Shown here: in pieces, positions 23,801 through 36,032 of the stretch
How the letters are laid out: each line of letters opens with the position of its first letter
How positions within the stretch are numbered: the first letter of the stretch is position 1
Assembly (NCBI GenBank): GCA_003991915.1
Contig: RQTK01000155.1
Span: 62,001 to 126,000 of the forward strand
Origin: Elysia chlorotica
Taxonomy: Eukaryota > Mollusca > Gastropoda > Plakobranchidae
Reading direction: 5' to 3'
Length of the DNA: 64,000 nucleotides
Translations under genes and position numbers: made by a program
The notes under the pieces: generated by a model
The model's input: only the letters and a program-made list of their open reading frames with translations
The model's database searches: none
Told to the model about the DNA's origin: nothing

Positions 23801-25257
23801 GTCAATATCTGGATCATTAGAGGTAGCAGAGTCACTGTCTGGATCCATGTCGGCAACAGAGTCACTATCTGGATCCATGTCGGCAACAGAGTCACTATCT
23901 GGATCCATGTCGGCAACAGAGTCACTATCTGGATCGTTGTCGGCAACAGCGTCAATTTCTGGATCTAAAATGGTATCAGAGTCACAATCTGCAATCAATA
24001 TGGCGTCCTTGGGAATAGCTTTAGCAGAATTAAATCGGGCTGTCTCTTCAGTGGTTGGACCTATTTCAGAAACAAGATCAATGGCAAGACCCACATCAAC
24101 CATAGGGTCATTGTATGGATCCGCAATGGCAACAGCGTCACTATCCGGATCATTAGAGGCAACAGAGTCACTATCTGGATCCATATCGGCAACAGAGTCA
24201 CTATCTGAATCCATGTCGGCAACAGAGCCACTCTTTGGATCCATATTGGCAACAGAGTCACTACCTGGGTCCATATCGGCAACAGAGTCAATATCTGGAT
24301 CTATCATGGCAACAGATACACAATTTGGATCCATGCCCGCAACAGAGTCACTATCTGGGTCCATATCGGCAACAGAGTCAATATCTGGATCTATCATGGC
24401 AACAGATACACAATTTGGATCCATGCCCGCAACAGAGTCACTACCTGGGTCCATATCGGCAACAGAGTCAATATCTGGATCCATGTCAACAACAGAGTCA
24501 CTATCTGGATCCATACCCGCAAGAGAGTCACTATCTGGATCCATGTCAGCAACAGATGCACTAACTGGATCCACATCACTTACAGTAATTACACCGATTG
24601 GATCCACATTATCAACACTAACAATTTGGCTTACTGCCTCAACGCTACCAACTTACACAATAGAATCAACATTAGCTGGATCTATTTCATCAATCTCGGC
24701 AACCGCATCAACAACAGTAACAGTACTAGAATCAACAATGGTGGCCCAAGCAAACATTCGACAAGTTCGCTCTGCTAACACTCACGGTCATAAGAACGTG
24801 AAGATAGCGGGCGCTTTAAAATCTCCACTCCAGGCGGCAATATCTCCCAATGCGACTCTCAGCAAATTCAGAGAGCTGGCACAGAACATAAGTTCATTGA
24901 TTAATGCCTCCACGGGATACGGGCTCTTAGATCTACTCGATACCGGGCTGCCCAATGGAATATCAAGCAGTACAGGGTCCTCTAGCCGTACTCGTTTGGT
25001 GTCGGGTATTTCTCCAACACGGTTATCTACACTCTACTCGTCATTGGCTTCTATGGCGTCTTCAAGAATGAGCTCCGGCCAGATAAAATCATCTTCATTT
25101 TCAATTAGGCCGAGCTCATCATTCTCATTTAAAATGAGCTCATCGCACAATGTACAACCGACACGAGTTTTAACTTCATTGGCACCCAGCGATTTGGTTG
25201 TTTCCACCAACATCTTACCAGAAAACTTCAGGGATGTCTCTTCGGTGGAGATAGAAG
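17813..25257 (+). CDS. MANSC-mucin membrane protein, exon 2: end of MANSC domain and giant Ser/Thr-rich repeat domain
   Basis: The exon enters in phase 1 and completes the MANSC domain (LCDAIILEAQALQ, NCAILRC, SACRD), giving seven cysteines with exon 1. An acidic linker (residues encoded at about 17970-18055) leads into roughly 2,400 codons rich in Ser, Thr, Ala, Gly and Leu, built of 10-residue units such as GSILATEALS, GSSMATESLS and GSMSATESLS. This composition predicts a heavily O-glycosylated extended mucin-like ectodomain. Interspersed are a recurring module of about 45 residues and four modules related to QPNIRQVRS. The donor GATAGAAG|GTAAGA leaves phase 1. As sequenced the frame is broken: a 2-nt loss near 21632, TAG at about 21658, TAA at about 21688, a 1-nt loss near 21992, and an apparent 103-nt loss near 22985. 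Before and after these points the frame is open for 3.8 and 2.3 kb. Confidence 0.75.
18240..18690 (+). repeat. 30-bp coding tandem array A (GSILATEALS type)
   Basis: About fifteen 30-bp units read ggatcaatattagcaacaga and then ggcattatct with few changes, each giving one 10-residue unit. It is homogeneous and distinct in sequence from arrays B and C, which suggests local amplification. Confidence 0.95.
18990..19400 (+). repeat. 30-bp coding tandem array B (GSSMATESLS type)
   Basis: Thirteen or so 30-bp units, most with ggatcctcaatggcaacaga, encode GSSMATESLS. One unit is shortened (SSMATG at about 19320) without loss of frame. BamHI-type ggatcc recurs every 30 bp. Confidence 0.95.
19861..19932 (+). 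other. Basic module 1 with furin-type RMRR site
   Basis: Encodes AQPNIRQVRSVRNRMRRNA inside the mucin domain. R-M-R-R fits the R-X-[KR]-R rule for furin-like proprotein convertases. It is preceded by an ESTMS-type lead. Related copies lie at 20341, 21199 and 24728. Confidence 0.7.
20341..20409 (+). other. Basic module 2 (degenerate cleavage site)
   Basis: Encodes AQPNIRKARSVGTGMPRD. The module is clearly related to module 1, but the R-X-R-R core has become GMPRD, so no furin-type site remains. Confidence 0.7.
21199..21261 (+). other. Basic module 3 with furin-type RMRR site
   Basis: Encodes VQPNIRSVRSANARMRRMA. R-M-R-R again fits a furin-type site, at the same place in the module as in copy 1. 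Confidence 0.7.
21470..21720 (+). repeat. 30-bp array C, first block, containing frame breaks
   Basis: The units are of ggatccatgtcggcaacaga type (GSMSATESLS). In the last three units atgtcggcaacag becomes atgtgcaacag (2 nt lost), atgtaggcaacag (TAG) and atgtaaaaggcaacag (3 nt gained, TAA). Confidence 0.9.
21720..24180 (+). repeat. Higher-order composite repeat: 45-residue module plus GSMSATESLS arrays
   Basis: A block reading KMVSESQSAINMASLGIALA, then ELNRAVSS, GPISETRSMARP, TIGSLYGSAMATASISGS recurs nearly identically at about 21720, 22083, 22690, 23263, 23628 and 23965, with a truncated copy at 22985. Each copy is followed by 2-14 of the 30-bp units. More diverged relatives of the module lie at about 18100, 18810, 19420 and 20770 in the same exon. 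Confidence 0.9.
24728..24800 (+). other. Basic module 4 (degenerate cleavage site)
   Basis: Encodes AQANIRQVRSANTHGHKNVK. The R-X-R-R core seen in modules 1 and 3 is replaced by GHKN. After this module the repeats end and the sequence becomes ordinary (about 24800-25257). Confidence 0.65.
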
Positions 25258-25687
25258 GTAAGACGGGCATTTAAAAAATAGGTTTAAGTATTGAGCATAC
25301 CTAATATTTTGTTTCAATTTCATTTTCCCATAGCTTATTACATAAAAATGCATGGTGCAAAATGTTATAAAAATAGAGTTGAAAAAAAAACATTTAAAGT
25401 TTATTGCGATCTTCTCGGATGAAAAAAGTAGTTGATCCAAAAGATGTAGATATGACCATTGCTGTTTCAACACACAGTGAAAGATGTTTATCTATAAAAT
25501 TTACTTTCTCTGTCACCAACATATCTTTAACTCAACCTTTCTTTAATTTAATAATGTCTGAAGGAAGGATAATACTTTAAAAAGTGTTCTCAGATTGTAA
25601 TTATCCCAAATCATATTCAATGACATAACTAGGTACCATGTTTTTCGTGGTTTCAATAATTCAAGATACATAAAATTTGTATTTCAG
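25258..25687 (+). other. Intron 2 of the MANSC-mucin gene
   Basis: A GT-AG intron of 430 bp (gtaaga to gtatttcag), AT-rich, with nothing else seen in it. Confidence 0.75.
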
Positions 25688-26038
25688 ACTCAAAATCAGT
25701 CAAAATCTCTCCATCGACTACGAAAACTCTACAAAAATCCAATGTCCTCTTCCAGTCGGACACACATTACAACAAAAACATGACCAAAGGAAAAGAGAAC
25801 AGAACTGCCGAAGACAAAGAAAAGAGTGATTTTTTCGCTGATCTATATGACCAAATCTACGGCGATCTAGAAAAGTTAAAAGATGAAGATTTTGATACTG
25901 ATGAACTAGACGAACAAAATGTTAAGAAGGGCGCGAGCATAAACAATGATGACGACGATGACATCTACGACAACGACGATAATGATGATGATGACGATGA
26001 GGATAAGGATGAGGTTGATTATGACAATGATGATGGCT

Positions 26039-26083
<45 letters not shown>

Positions 26084-26144
26084 GTGATAATGATGATAAA
26101 AATGACATTGATGATGATGATGACGATGATTATGATGATGATGG

Positions 26145-26197
<53 letters not shown>

Positions 26198-26721
26198 ATG
26201 ATGATGATGACGATGATAATGGTAAGGACGGTGATTATAATGATGATGACGAGGATGATGATGAAGACGATGACGATACTAAAGATGAGGCTGAAGATGA
26301 AACTAATGAAAAGGCTGATAAGTTTAGAACTCTTCATCCAAAACACGACAAAGAACCGGATAACGCCCTAGGCGAAATTGAGTCTGCAGAAGTTGATATT
26401 GATGATTTGGTCGGCGTAGATGATGAACAGGGGAAGCCACCACTAGACAGCGAGGCTGGGGGCAATGATGAACCTGATAGAGATGCGGACATGGGTGATG
26501 TCGAGACTGAAGGCAACTCGATGGTATCCCAAAATGGGACAGAATCGTCCATGGGCCCTGGACCTGCTGCATCCACGACAGTGGTATTGGTGCTGTCCCT
26601 GACTGCGGGAACTGTGCTCCTTCTGGCCGTCGTTGGAGTATTGGGGCGCCGCATCTACGAAAGTTACCGCAGGCGACACTACACTCGCATGGACTTTCTC
26701 ATCAACGGCATGTACCACTAG
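25688..26721 (+). CDS. MANSC-mucin membrane protein, exon 3: Asp-rich stalk, transmembrane segment, cytoplasmic tail
   Basis: The exon joins exon 2 in phase 1 (G|AC gives Asp) and runs 344 codons to TAG at 26719-26721. It starts with SKSVKISPSTTK, has a charged segment (EKSDFFADLYDQIYGDLEK), then a very long Asp run encoded by GAT/GAC repeats (about 25945-26285), then an acidic but varied region. At about 26572-26640 a hydrophobic segment (TTVVLVLSLTAGTVLLLAVV) is followed by a basic stop-transfer stretch (RRIYESYRRRHY) and ends in RMDFLINGMYH. A single-pass type I topology with a tail ending near LINGMY is, as I recall, typical of MANSC1/LRP11-type proteins. This supports the MANSC call at the N-terminus and the plus-strand gene model. 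Confidence 0.8.
25945..26285 (+). repeat. Coding GAT/GAC repeat (poly-Asp tract)
   Basis: Interrupted GAT runs, some more than ten codons long, encode a poly-Asp stretch with occasional Asn, Gly, Tyr and Glu. The interruptions (GAC, TAT, AAT, GGT) suggest it is tolerated as protein sequence. Its length is likely to vary between individuals. Confidence 0.95.
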
Positions 26722-27354
26722 CAGGCAACCGATGGTGCATGATAGAGAAGTTGCTTTGGCGAAGTTGAAAAATCATATGGGCTTTACTTAAACTGGTTTT
26801 CTTTTATCTACACCACAACGCAATCTGCTGCCACTTTTTTGTTAGGATTTGACAAAGGGAATAGAATGGCAAGAAATATACATTAATTATTGTCACAAAA
26901 GTAAAAGATCTTTTTCTTAACTTACTAATTTTTAAAAGTTGCTTACGCTGGAGTTAATGCTGGTTTACAATTTTCCTACTGTTAATGTTTTTAATCGGGG
27001 ATTTCCCAACCAATTTCTTACGTCTGAGGGTTAATCAATAATCACTTTGATTCGATGCAAGGGCAATAAGTTAGTATATACGCATGTGATCCATATTTTG
27101 GAAGAGTTCGACTTACATTTTTGCAATACATGACAATTTTTACTTAGGTGCTTTGGAATTGGAGATGAGTTTGGGTAGCAGAATGGCATTCATAAAATTT
27201 AGCTTTTTTTCTTCTATTTTTTTTTTACTTTCTGTCAATGTTGATCAGATTTATAACAAAGAAATTTAATTTTTGTGGAAGTTGTATACATTGATAGAAT
27301 ACAGTACATTGTGTTTTTTAAAATGTTTCTTACTGCTGAAATAATGAATGGTTA
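26722..27354. other. 3' flank of the MANSC-mucin gene
   Basis: AT-rich sequence with no open frame and no canonical AATAAA before the gap. The poly(A) site may use a variant signal or lie in the gap. Confidence 0.4.
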
Positions 27355-27654
27355 NNNNNNNNNNNNNNNNNNNNNNNNNNNNNNNNNNNNNNNNNNNNNN
27401 NNNNNNNNNNNNNNNNNNNNNNNNNNNNNNNNNNNNNNNNNNNNNNNNNNNNNNNNNNNNNNNNNNNNNNNNNNNNNNNNNNNNNNNNNNNNNNNNNNNN
27501 NNNNNNNNNNNNNNNNNNNNNNNNNNNNNNNNNNNNNNNNNNNNNNNNNNNNNNNNNNNNNNNNNNNNNNNNNNNNNNNNNNNNNNNNNNNNNNNNNNNN
27601 NNNNNNNNNNNNNNNNNNNNNNNNNNNNNNNNNNNNNNNNNNNNNNNNNNNNNN
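27355..27654. other. Assembly gap (300 N)
   Basis: A run of exactly 300 N, a size often used as a placeholder. The right edge opens into a TCA microsatellite, so the gap probably spans an unresolved repeat. Confidence 0.98.
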
Positions 27655-27720
<66 letters not shown>

Positions 27721-27795
27721 ACAGCGTCATCGTCATAACCACCATCATCAGCAGCTTCACCATCATGGTCGTCGTCGTCGTCATCATCATCGAAA
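27655..27795. repeat. (TCA)n microsatellite with degenerate tail
   Basis: A pure TCA run to about 27720, followed by imperfect tca/tcg/acc triplets. It borders the assembly gap. Confidence 0.95.
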
Positions 27796-28288
27796 TGGTG
27801 AAAAAAATCCGGAATCGCACGCTAACTAGTAAATAAAACAATTATTTCCTTCATGCGACCGCAATTACCATGTGATTGTCAGTAGATTCTTCTAATCGGT
27901 GGCAAAACATTAGGGTATATTTATCATGGATTGATATCGAGCTGTTTTTCTTGGGGTTTTTTTTTTTCATAACTTTTAAGTATGATGGCAGAGTTGTCTA
28001 GACAGATGATGGTCAGCTACATAATAATGAGTCTAGAATAATAATTAGAGTTGCAATGAGGAAAGACAAAATCGAAAACTGAACTCACTAAAAAGAAACA
28101 TAAATCAACATAAAACTACACATCCAACATATATATGGATAAATATATTTTGAAATAGTATAAAAACTATTTCTAATTGTAAGTGTACACCAAATAAAGG
28201 AAATGAACTCTTATAAAGTGAAATACTCTGTACAATATTGTTTTGGATTGGCTCGTTTTTTTTTAAAACTGTTCGCTTGGCTCTATAG

Positions 28289-28374
28289 GTGGCCTCATCT
28301 CCATTGCCCTCATCCTCTTTATCACCAACATTGTCTTGCACTATAAATGTCAAAACATCTTCTTCAACTTGTAA
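28289..28374 (+). CDS. Candidate alternative last exon encoding a membrane segment
   Basis: After cgcttggctctatag, 28 codons follow to TAA at 28372-28374. The peptide is one hydrophobic helix (GLISIALILFITNIVL) plus a short tail (HYKCQNIFFNL). Codons are strikingly C-ending (GGC CTC ATC TCC, CTC ATC CTC) in an AT-rich region, which suggests selection on coding. It needs one base from an upstream exon, exactly what exon 2 of the MANSC-mucin gene (end 25257, phase 1) supplies. It may therefore be an alternative membrane anchor for that protein, or the end of another gene partly hidden in the gap. The opposite-strand frame over these bases is a shadow. Confidence 0.35.
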
Positions 28375-30340
28375 TGTTCTATTTAAATTTTAACTGTTAT
28401 CTATCATTATTTCGTGGCACACGTCAAGACCTTGTAACATGTAGGGCTTCTCTTTTTGTGATATACAATATGTTTTTTTTCTTTGCATTGATTGCTTTAT
28501 AAATTTATTATAGTTTTTTTCTATTTCAATTATTGTACTGTTACGGCTTTGAATACTTCACAAGCAATACACTTTATAAGCTGATCTGTTGAGTAAGCAT
28601 TTTATAAAAACTATATCCTCTTAATATTCTGTTTTGGAGAATAATATTGTTACATTTCGATCTTAATAAATTCTTCTTTTTCACTTGATCTAATTTTCAA
28701 GAATTCTTTGACTCCAAGAAGGTTAAGCAAAATTATATAGTTTTAAAAGATATGAAGATCAGGCATGGCAACTTCTAAAAAGTTTCAAGTTCGCTATTTC
28801 ATTTTATTAGCTAAAAGGCTAGTAATATTATAGTCTGCGTCTATACAATAAAGCGTCAACCTTTGGAAAGTTACCCTACCCATATTATACTACACGAATT
28901 TGTTTTTAAGCTTGACGTACCATAGGCATTTATGTTTCTGATCAATCGACCTTTACTAGTCTCAAATCAGACGCATTCTTTACATGCCAAAAATAGTAAC
29001 TTGCTGTGTAGGCTTTGTCGACGTTTAATCCCAAATTTGCCTTGAAATATTTTCAGTTCACTAATTGTACACACTTAGTCGTTTATGACTGTTTCATTGT
29101 TGATACACACATGTACTCTTACCCCATATAATACAAATTAATTTCATGGTACTACCAAAACCTGGTTAGACAACTGTCTTTTCTCTTCTGATTAAAAAAA
29201 TGGCAATCCATTGCATGTCCTCATCAGCCGAACATACTAGATTTAGAAAATGACTGAAAGCAAACAAAAGACATACCAAAATAATTTATATGCTTAACGA
29301 AAAATGAAAATGCATATTGCAATGTCGTTAAAAGGTGATTTATTCAAACGCTGATTTAACGTCTCTTGTTGGAAATATTTTAGCAGATTTTTTAACAAGT
29401 TTCAAGCCGTATGACATATGTATGTAAATAATTGCTCACGAATGTATCAAAGCCTATTTTTAAAGCATCGAGAATTGCAGACCAATGGCGCTTTCAGTCA
29501 TAACATCCACGAGACCAATGCTGGTTTACCTGGAGGAAAGGCCCCCTCTATGTAAAGGTTATTTTATAAAGGGAAGCAATGCCTTATTAGACAACTTTCT
29601 TACGAGACTGTGTGATTACGTCCCTTGAACTACCAGCCTGCCTGAGAATTAATCTCAAGTACAAAAGTCCGTGTGTTTTTAAGTACCCTTGATGTGAAGC
29701 AAAATTCATCCTGGAGACGAAAGCACCAACTGAGATTCGAATATCGTACTGAGCACAGACTGCCCACAAAGCACTAAGTTTTGTTTGTTGTTGTTGTTTT
29801 TTATGGTACACCAAAGAAGGCTTCTTTTTTCGACTGATAATAAAAAAAAAGAATGTGTTGGGTTGTCACATTGTGAGATGCATATAGAAAACTCGATGCT
29901 AGATGAGGATAGATAGATATTATACTGGAAATGATTTGCCTCTTCCATCGTGGATTTTTTCCATGTTAAGATTTGTATAACTTGTACAAATTTCAAAGTG
30001 TTTTCTGTAAACCTTATTGTGTAGTTATTAACCTCGATAATTTCTGCTTTTTGAAAATTTTCATTGAAAAAGAAACACAGCTTACCTTTTTGAAAATACA
30101 ATTTTCAAAACAGATAAAACGCAAAGAAGCGGCATAAAAAGATTTTAGAGAGTTACTAAATTAAAAATGTTTTGGTCTAAGTCCTGTTCTTGGTGCATTT
30201 AAAAAGAATGCTTATAAAACCTTATTACCTCAATTAAGTATTAACGAAACATAAATAAACACGTCAATTGCTCGATTCAAGGTAATATAATACCTATACT
30301 AAGCGGGAAAAGGGCAAGGAAAGAAAACATTACTTCAATC
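28375..30340. other. AT-rich intergenic sequence, no gene seen
   Basis: There are no coding-like frames. A slightly richer patch near 29500-29660 could be old repeat sequence but could not be classified. Confidence 0.45.
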
Positions 30341-31429
<1,089 letters not shown>

Positions 31430-31430
<1 letters not shown>

Positions 31431-32080
31431 CCCAACGGCCTTAACCTTTAAAGACAGGCACACAAGCAGTATCGATAAAGCTGACTCTGCAAACAAACCT
31501 ATCAGCAGACATCTCCTAGACCATCTCAGGCTTTGTGGAAAACCCGCAGAACCACAAACAGCCGCCTGTCTAAGACGGACAATTTGCGGAGCACCAAGGA
31601 ATCTGACCCCACCGGGCAGGCGGACGCTAGAAGCCGGCGACGTCCGAAAGATGGAATATCCTATTTGCTCAGCCTTTGTAAAACAAGCGCGCACAGGTAA
31701 AACAATCCAATAGCAATCACGGCGCCATTTACGGTCGCTCGATCTCACCGACCAATCAATGGAGGCCAAACAAAGGAGATCACAGATCGCAGCCAATCGA
31801 TGCCGCTCAAACAACGGCGAAGGGTAGTTCGGGTGGCCGTTAATGACGACCGATGGGCGGAAGTTTCAAGTACCCCCGAGGCCATCTTGATTGCTAGCAG
31901 ATCGTTAACAGGGTGAGCGCTTTTCTCGGGTAGTTTGTTTTCTTTTGCTTCCTCCTGCAGATTGAATTACTGCGCGCAGACGCCATTTACTCGCCGTGCT
32001 TGGGAGACGAGTTCAGCGAGATTACAGAGCACACAACATTCGGCTTGGTATCGTCGACGTCCGTGGCTTCAATAGAGACT
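31430..32080. promoter_or_regulatory. GC-rich island with three CCAAT boxes (orphan promoter or enhancer)
   Basis: This island stands out from AT-rich flanks. CCAAT occurs at 31707, 31752 and 31793 (spacing 45 and 41 bp), the arrangement expected of NF-Y-bound promoters. GGCCATCTTGATT at about 31880 resembles a YY1-type initiator element, and two cgccattta motifs (GCGCCATTTACGG, GACGCCATTTACTC) are present. A strong donor (aacagg|gtgagc at 31913) follows. No protein gene begins nearby on either strand, so it could drive a non-coding RNA or act as a distal element. The minus-strand frame of 128 codons over it shows no domain. Confidence 0.4.
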
Positions 32081-32519
32081 TAGTCCATGTAAAGGTTTAA
32101 AATTAAAAAAAGGGAACATTTTACAATATTCATGGATAACGTTAATAAATATATTTTCGTAGCACTCGCAAATTAAAATGTTTTCAAAGAAACATTCTCC
32201 CAAAACCTATGACTTCTTATATCTGTTGTTGAGCAACCTTTGCTTTTCAAATGACGAAACTGATGATTTTCCATAACAAAGAGAACATTCTTACATAAAA
32301 AAAGACCGAGAAACTATGGACATAGATTTTGAAAGCAAAATAGCACACAACCATTATTTATTTTAAAAAAAAGAGATAATGTGTCTTAACAAAATCTTCC
32401 TTACTTCCTAATTTTGGAAGCCTTGAACACGACAATCCATCAACATTGAGATAACGTGATTGTAGATTTCATAGAAAAAGCAATGCGGTTTATTTATAAA
32501 TAACGAGTTTACTAATAAT

Positions 32520-32861
32520 GTTTAGTACGTGTCATGGAATTGTTCTTTGATCTTATTTGTGTCGAGGGTGCATCTAATCTTACAAACCTTAAATCTTTGT
32601 ATTAAAAAGACCCTGTGATTGGAAAGATTACAAGGGCATCAGACACAGTAATTGCCCAAAATGGTAGATGCCTAAAGGTGGTGCAAATTCAGAAGTAAAA
32701 GAGTTGCATTTAATTCTACTTTTTCTCACAATTACATCAATATTTCGTTTTCTTTCAAATTTTCTTGGTCTTGTTTCTCCTGCAAACTTTATCTTTTCTT
32801 TCACACTTTGCTCTTCGCTTTTATAGGATTGTCTCAAATATTGAATATTCTGCGACCCCCT

Positions 32862-32933
<72 letters not shown>

Positions 32934-32940
32934 GCTCTCT
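32520..32940 (+). repeat. Dispersed repeat, copy 1, ending in (CT)n
   Basis: It shares gtgattggaaagattacaag and gggcatcag, tttcttggtcttg and attgtctcaa...ttgatattc-type blocks, in the same order, with 34250-34970. Both copies run into a long CT microsatellite. This suggests one non-autonomous element family with a CT-rich 3' end. Confidence 0.55.
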
Positions 32941-33099
32941 TTTTATCTTTATCTTTCGCCCTCTCTCTCTTCTCTTGCTCTCTCATTTCGTTTTTTTTTT
33001 TACAATTTCGTCTCATTTAAAAACATTTGCATTCAAATGCATAATAATCGACTTTTGACATTGTGATACTATGCTTTTCCGTTTTATTAATTCTGTGAA

Positions 33100-33360
33100 G
33101 TGACTCGTTTAAGACGTGCCTCTGTCACTGTGTTTGAATCAGTCCTCTCAAACAAGAAGCCTATACCAGTCGCCTGATATCCACAGACCTTTCAATCTCT
33201 ACAGGAGGAGAATATCACCCATGGCGCCGGCGGGTATCGCTGCAGCACACAGATGTCGCTGTTTGGACATCTCGACCAACGACAAAAGAAATGGGCATCG
33301 TTGCTCGACCTCTTAACCAGCAGAATGGTCCTTAAGCTGCAGCTAAGAGGTTAACAATGA
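33100..33360. promoter_or_regulatory. GC-rich non-coding island (candidate cis-element)
   Basis: The composition rises here (atggcgccggcgggtatcgc), and a near-palindrome cttaagctgcagctaag lies at about 33332 beside cctcttaacc and aagaggttaac. No coding frame. A regulatory role is only inferred from composition and location between genes. Confidence 0.25.
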
Positions 33361-34249
33361 ATTTCACTTCTTCCTGGGCCCTATAGATTATTCTCTCAAG
33401 TGTCTTACATTGAAAAAAACATAACGGGATGTTGTTGGCGTCACGGCAATCTGTGCACAAGCTATCAACTTTGACCTTTCACTCTTCGCTTCTCTTCTGT
33501 CTTTCGTCCTCTAATTCTATTGAAACTATTCCTTTTTGTTTCTCTTTTTTTTCAGCCTCCCTTTCGCTCTCAATAATTCAAAAATGTCTTTTACTCAGCT
33601 GTTTGCCTTATGTGTTTGGCCTTTTGCCCTGTTAGCCATTAGAACAGATGCAAAAGCGAATGGGCCAAACACTAGGCGCTGCACTCCAGGAAAACGCCTT
33701 TGAATGATGAAGACAAAGAGACTCTGGAGTGGTCCATGAACAAGTTCTCACACACAAAACGGATCAACTGACCAGCTCTATGAACTTCGGATAATCTGTG
33801 TTGGCCCTTCGCCATCTAATTACGTTAGGCCAATTCATGTATGAACTCCATCAAATGGTACCACTTAACATACTGTCAATGATGCCAACTGGATCAATAT
33901 TTTAATGAAGATTTTACCTTTAAGTTTTCACATCATATAATATTGAATCGCAACACACAATCCCTTGACATATTTTTTGTCAATTCTGACTTGTCAACGC
34001 TTCTTTCAAACGAAATTCCGTAAATTTACGGATACGTGCTATCACTGCACTGTTCAGGGAAAATCATGTTTTTGGGCCAATATTGCGCAGGTTCGTTAAA
34101 AATAACTGGGTGTCACTTTGTTGAAACTAAGGTTTGACTACACTACTGATACGTATTTAAACACGCGTCATACTTTGCTGATGCTGTAAATATTGAAAAA
34201 AGGCGCAAATAGCTCCATCAGTGGAATAATGATCCAAATGCAAGGAGAC
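33361..34249. other. Intergenic sequence, no gene seen
   Basis: Unique AT-rich sequence. A 107-codon frame at 34193-34516 overlaps the dispersed repeat copy 2 and has no recognisable domain. Confidence 0.45.
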
Positions 34250-34970
<721 letters not shown>

Positions 34971-35099
34971 TCTTTATTTCTCTTTTTCTCTCTTTCTCAC
35001 TTTTCCCCCATCCATTCCTCTCTCTCTCTGTCTATCTATCTCTATATATCTCTCTTCTATGCCCATTCTTGTTTCTGTATTTCATTCCCTCATCCACCA

Positions 35100-35340
35100 C
35101 CTCTCTCTCTACTCTCCCCGCCCTCCAGCCATCTCCCTGCCTGGCGTGATCCCCCTGGTCGAGACATCTCCACACTGTTTTCCTCGCCCTCCATCCGTTG
35201 ACCTGCGATCTCCAGAGAAAGCTGACGCCCTGGGCCAGTACTTCACCAGGACTTGCAGTCCCAATTACCGACATGTAGTCGGAGTTAAGAAAAGGCGAGG
35301 ATCCTGCAGTATTTTTACGATTCCTGCTAACCATAATGAA
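35100..35340. promoter_or_regulatory. GC-rich non-coding island (candidate cis-element)
   Basis: Ordinary-complexity sequence (gccatctccctgcctggcgt; gatccccctggtcgagacat) following the CT array. Open frames cross it, but they extend the CT repeat and show no domain. Function unknown. Confidence 0.2.
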
Positions 35341-35754
35341 TGGGAAAAAAGAATGTCCCCTCACATCCACCCAAAAAAAACTCGCAAAAAACAACAAATA
35401 GACCCTCTCTCCCCCGAAAAAACTGCCTGCTTCGACTATTGTAAAAAAATAATATTTTGAAGGGATTCGCAAAGATTTTTTTTAATCGGCAAATTTCACA
35501 TTCAGTAACTCGTTTAGTTGTGTCTTTTACTATGGGTGTTCAGCCGTTATCGTTAATATGGTGCGTCCATACTCTTTTTCCTCTCTCTCTCTCTGTCCGT
35601 CTTCTTACCCTTACCGTACGCTAAATAGCTCAGTGTTGGTCTAAGTTTGTCACCAGCTTTGAGGTTTGATATTATCAGCCGGTGAATATATAATTATTAC
35701 ACGTCAAACGTGATCCTAATTGCCAGTACATTTTCACAAAATAATTTGAACTGC

Positions 35755-35942
<188 letters not shown>

Positions 35943-36032
35943 GATGATTGATAATAATTGAGAATTGAATGTGAAAGAAAAAAGAAACAGAATTGTAAAT
36001 TGCATACTGGGCACATTCTCAGTGAAGTATCT

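Noticed and set aside
18240-24550. CRISPR-like regularly spaced repeats
   Set aside because: The units are contiguous coding repeats with no unique spacers, in an animal genome.
18228-24607. Long minus-strand open frames reading DPDSDSVADM repeats, resembling acidic calcium-binding repeats
   Set aside because: A 30-bp repeat without stops stays open in several frames. The plus strand has the signal peptide, MANSC cysteines, membrane segment and matching splice phases; the minus strand has none of these.
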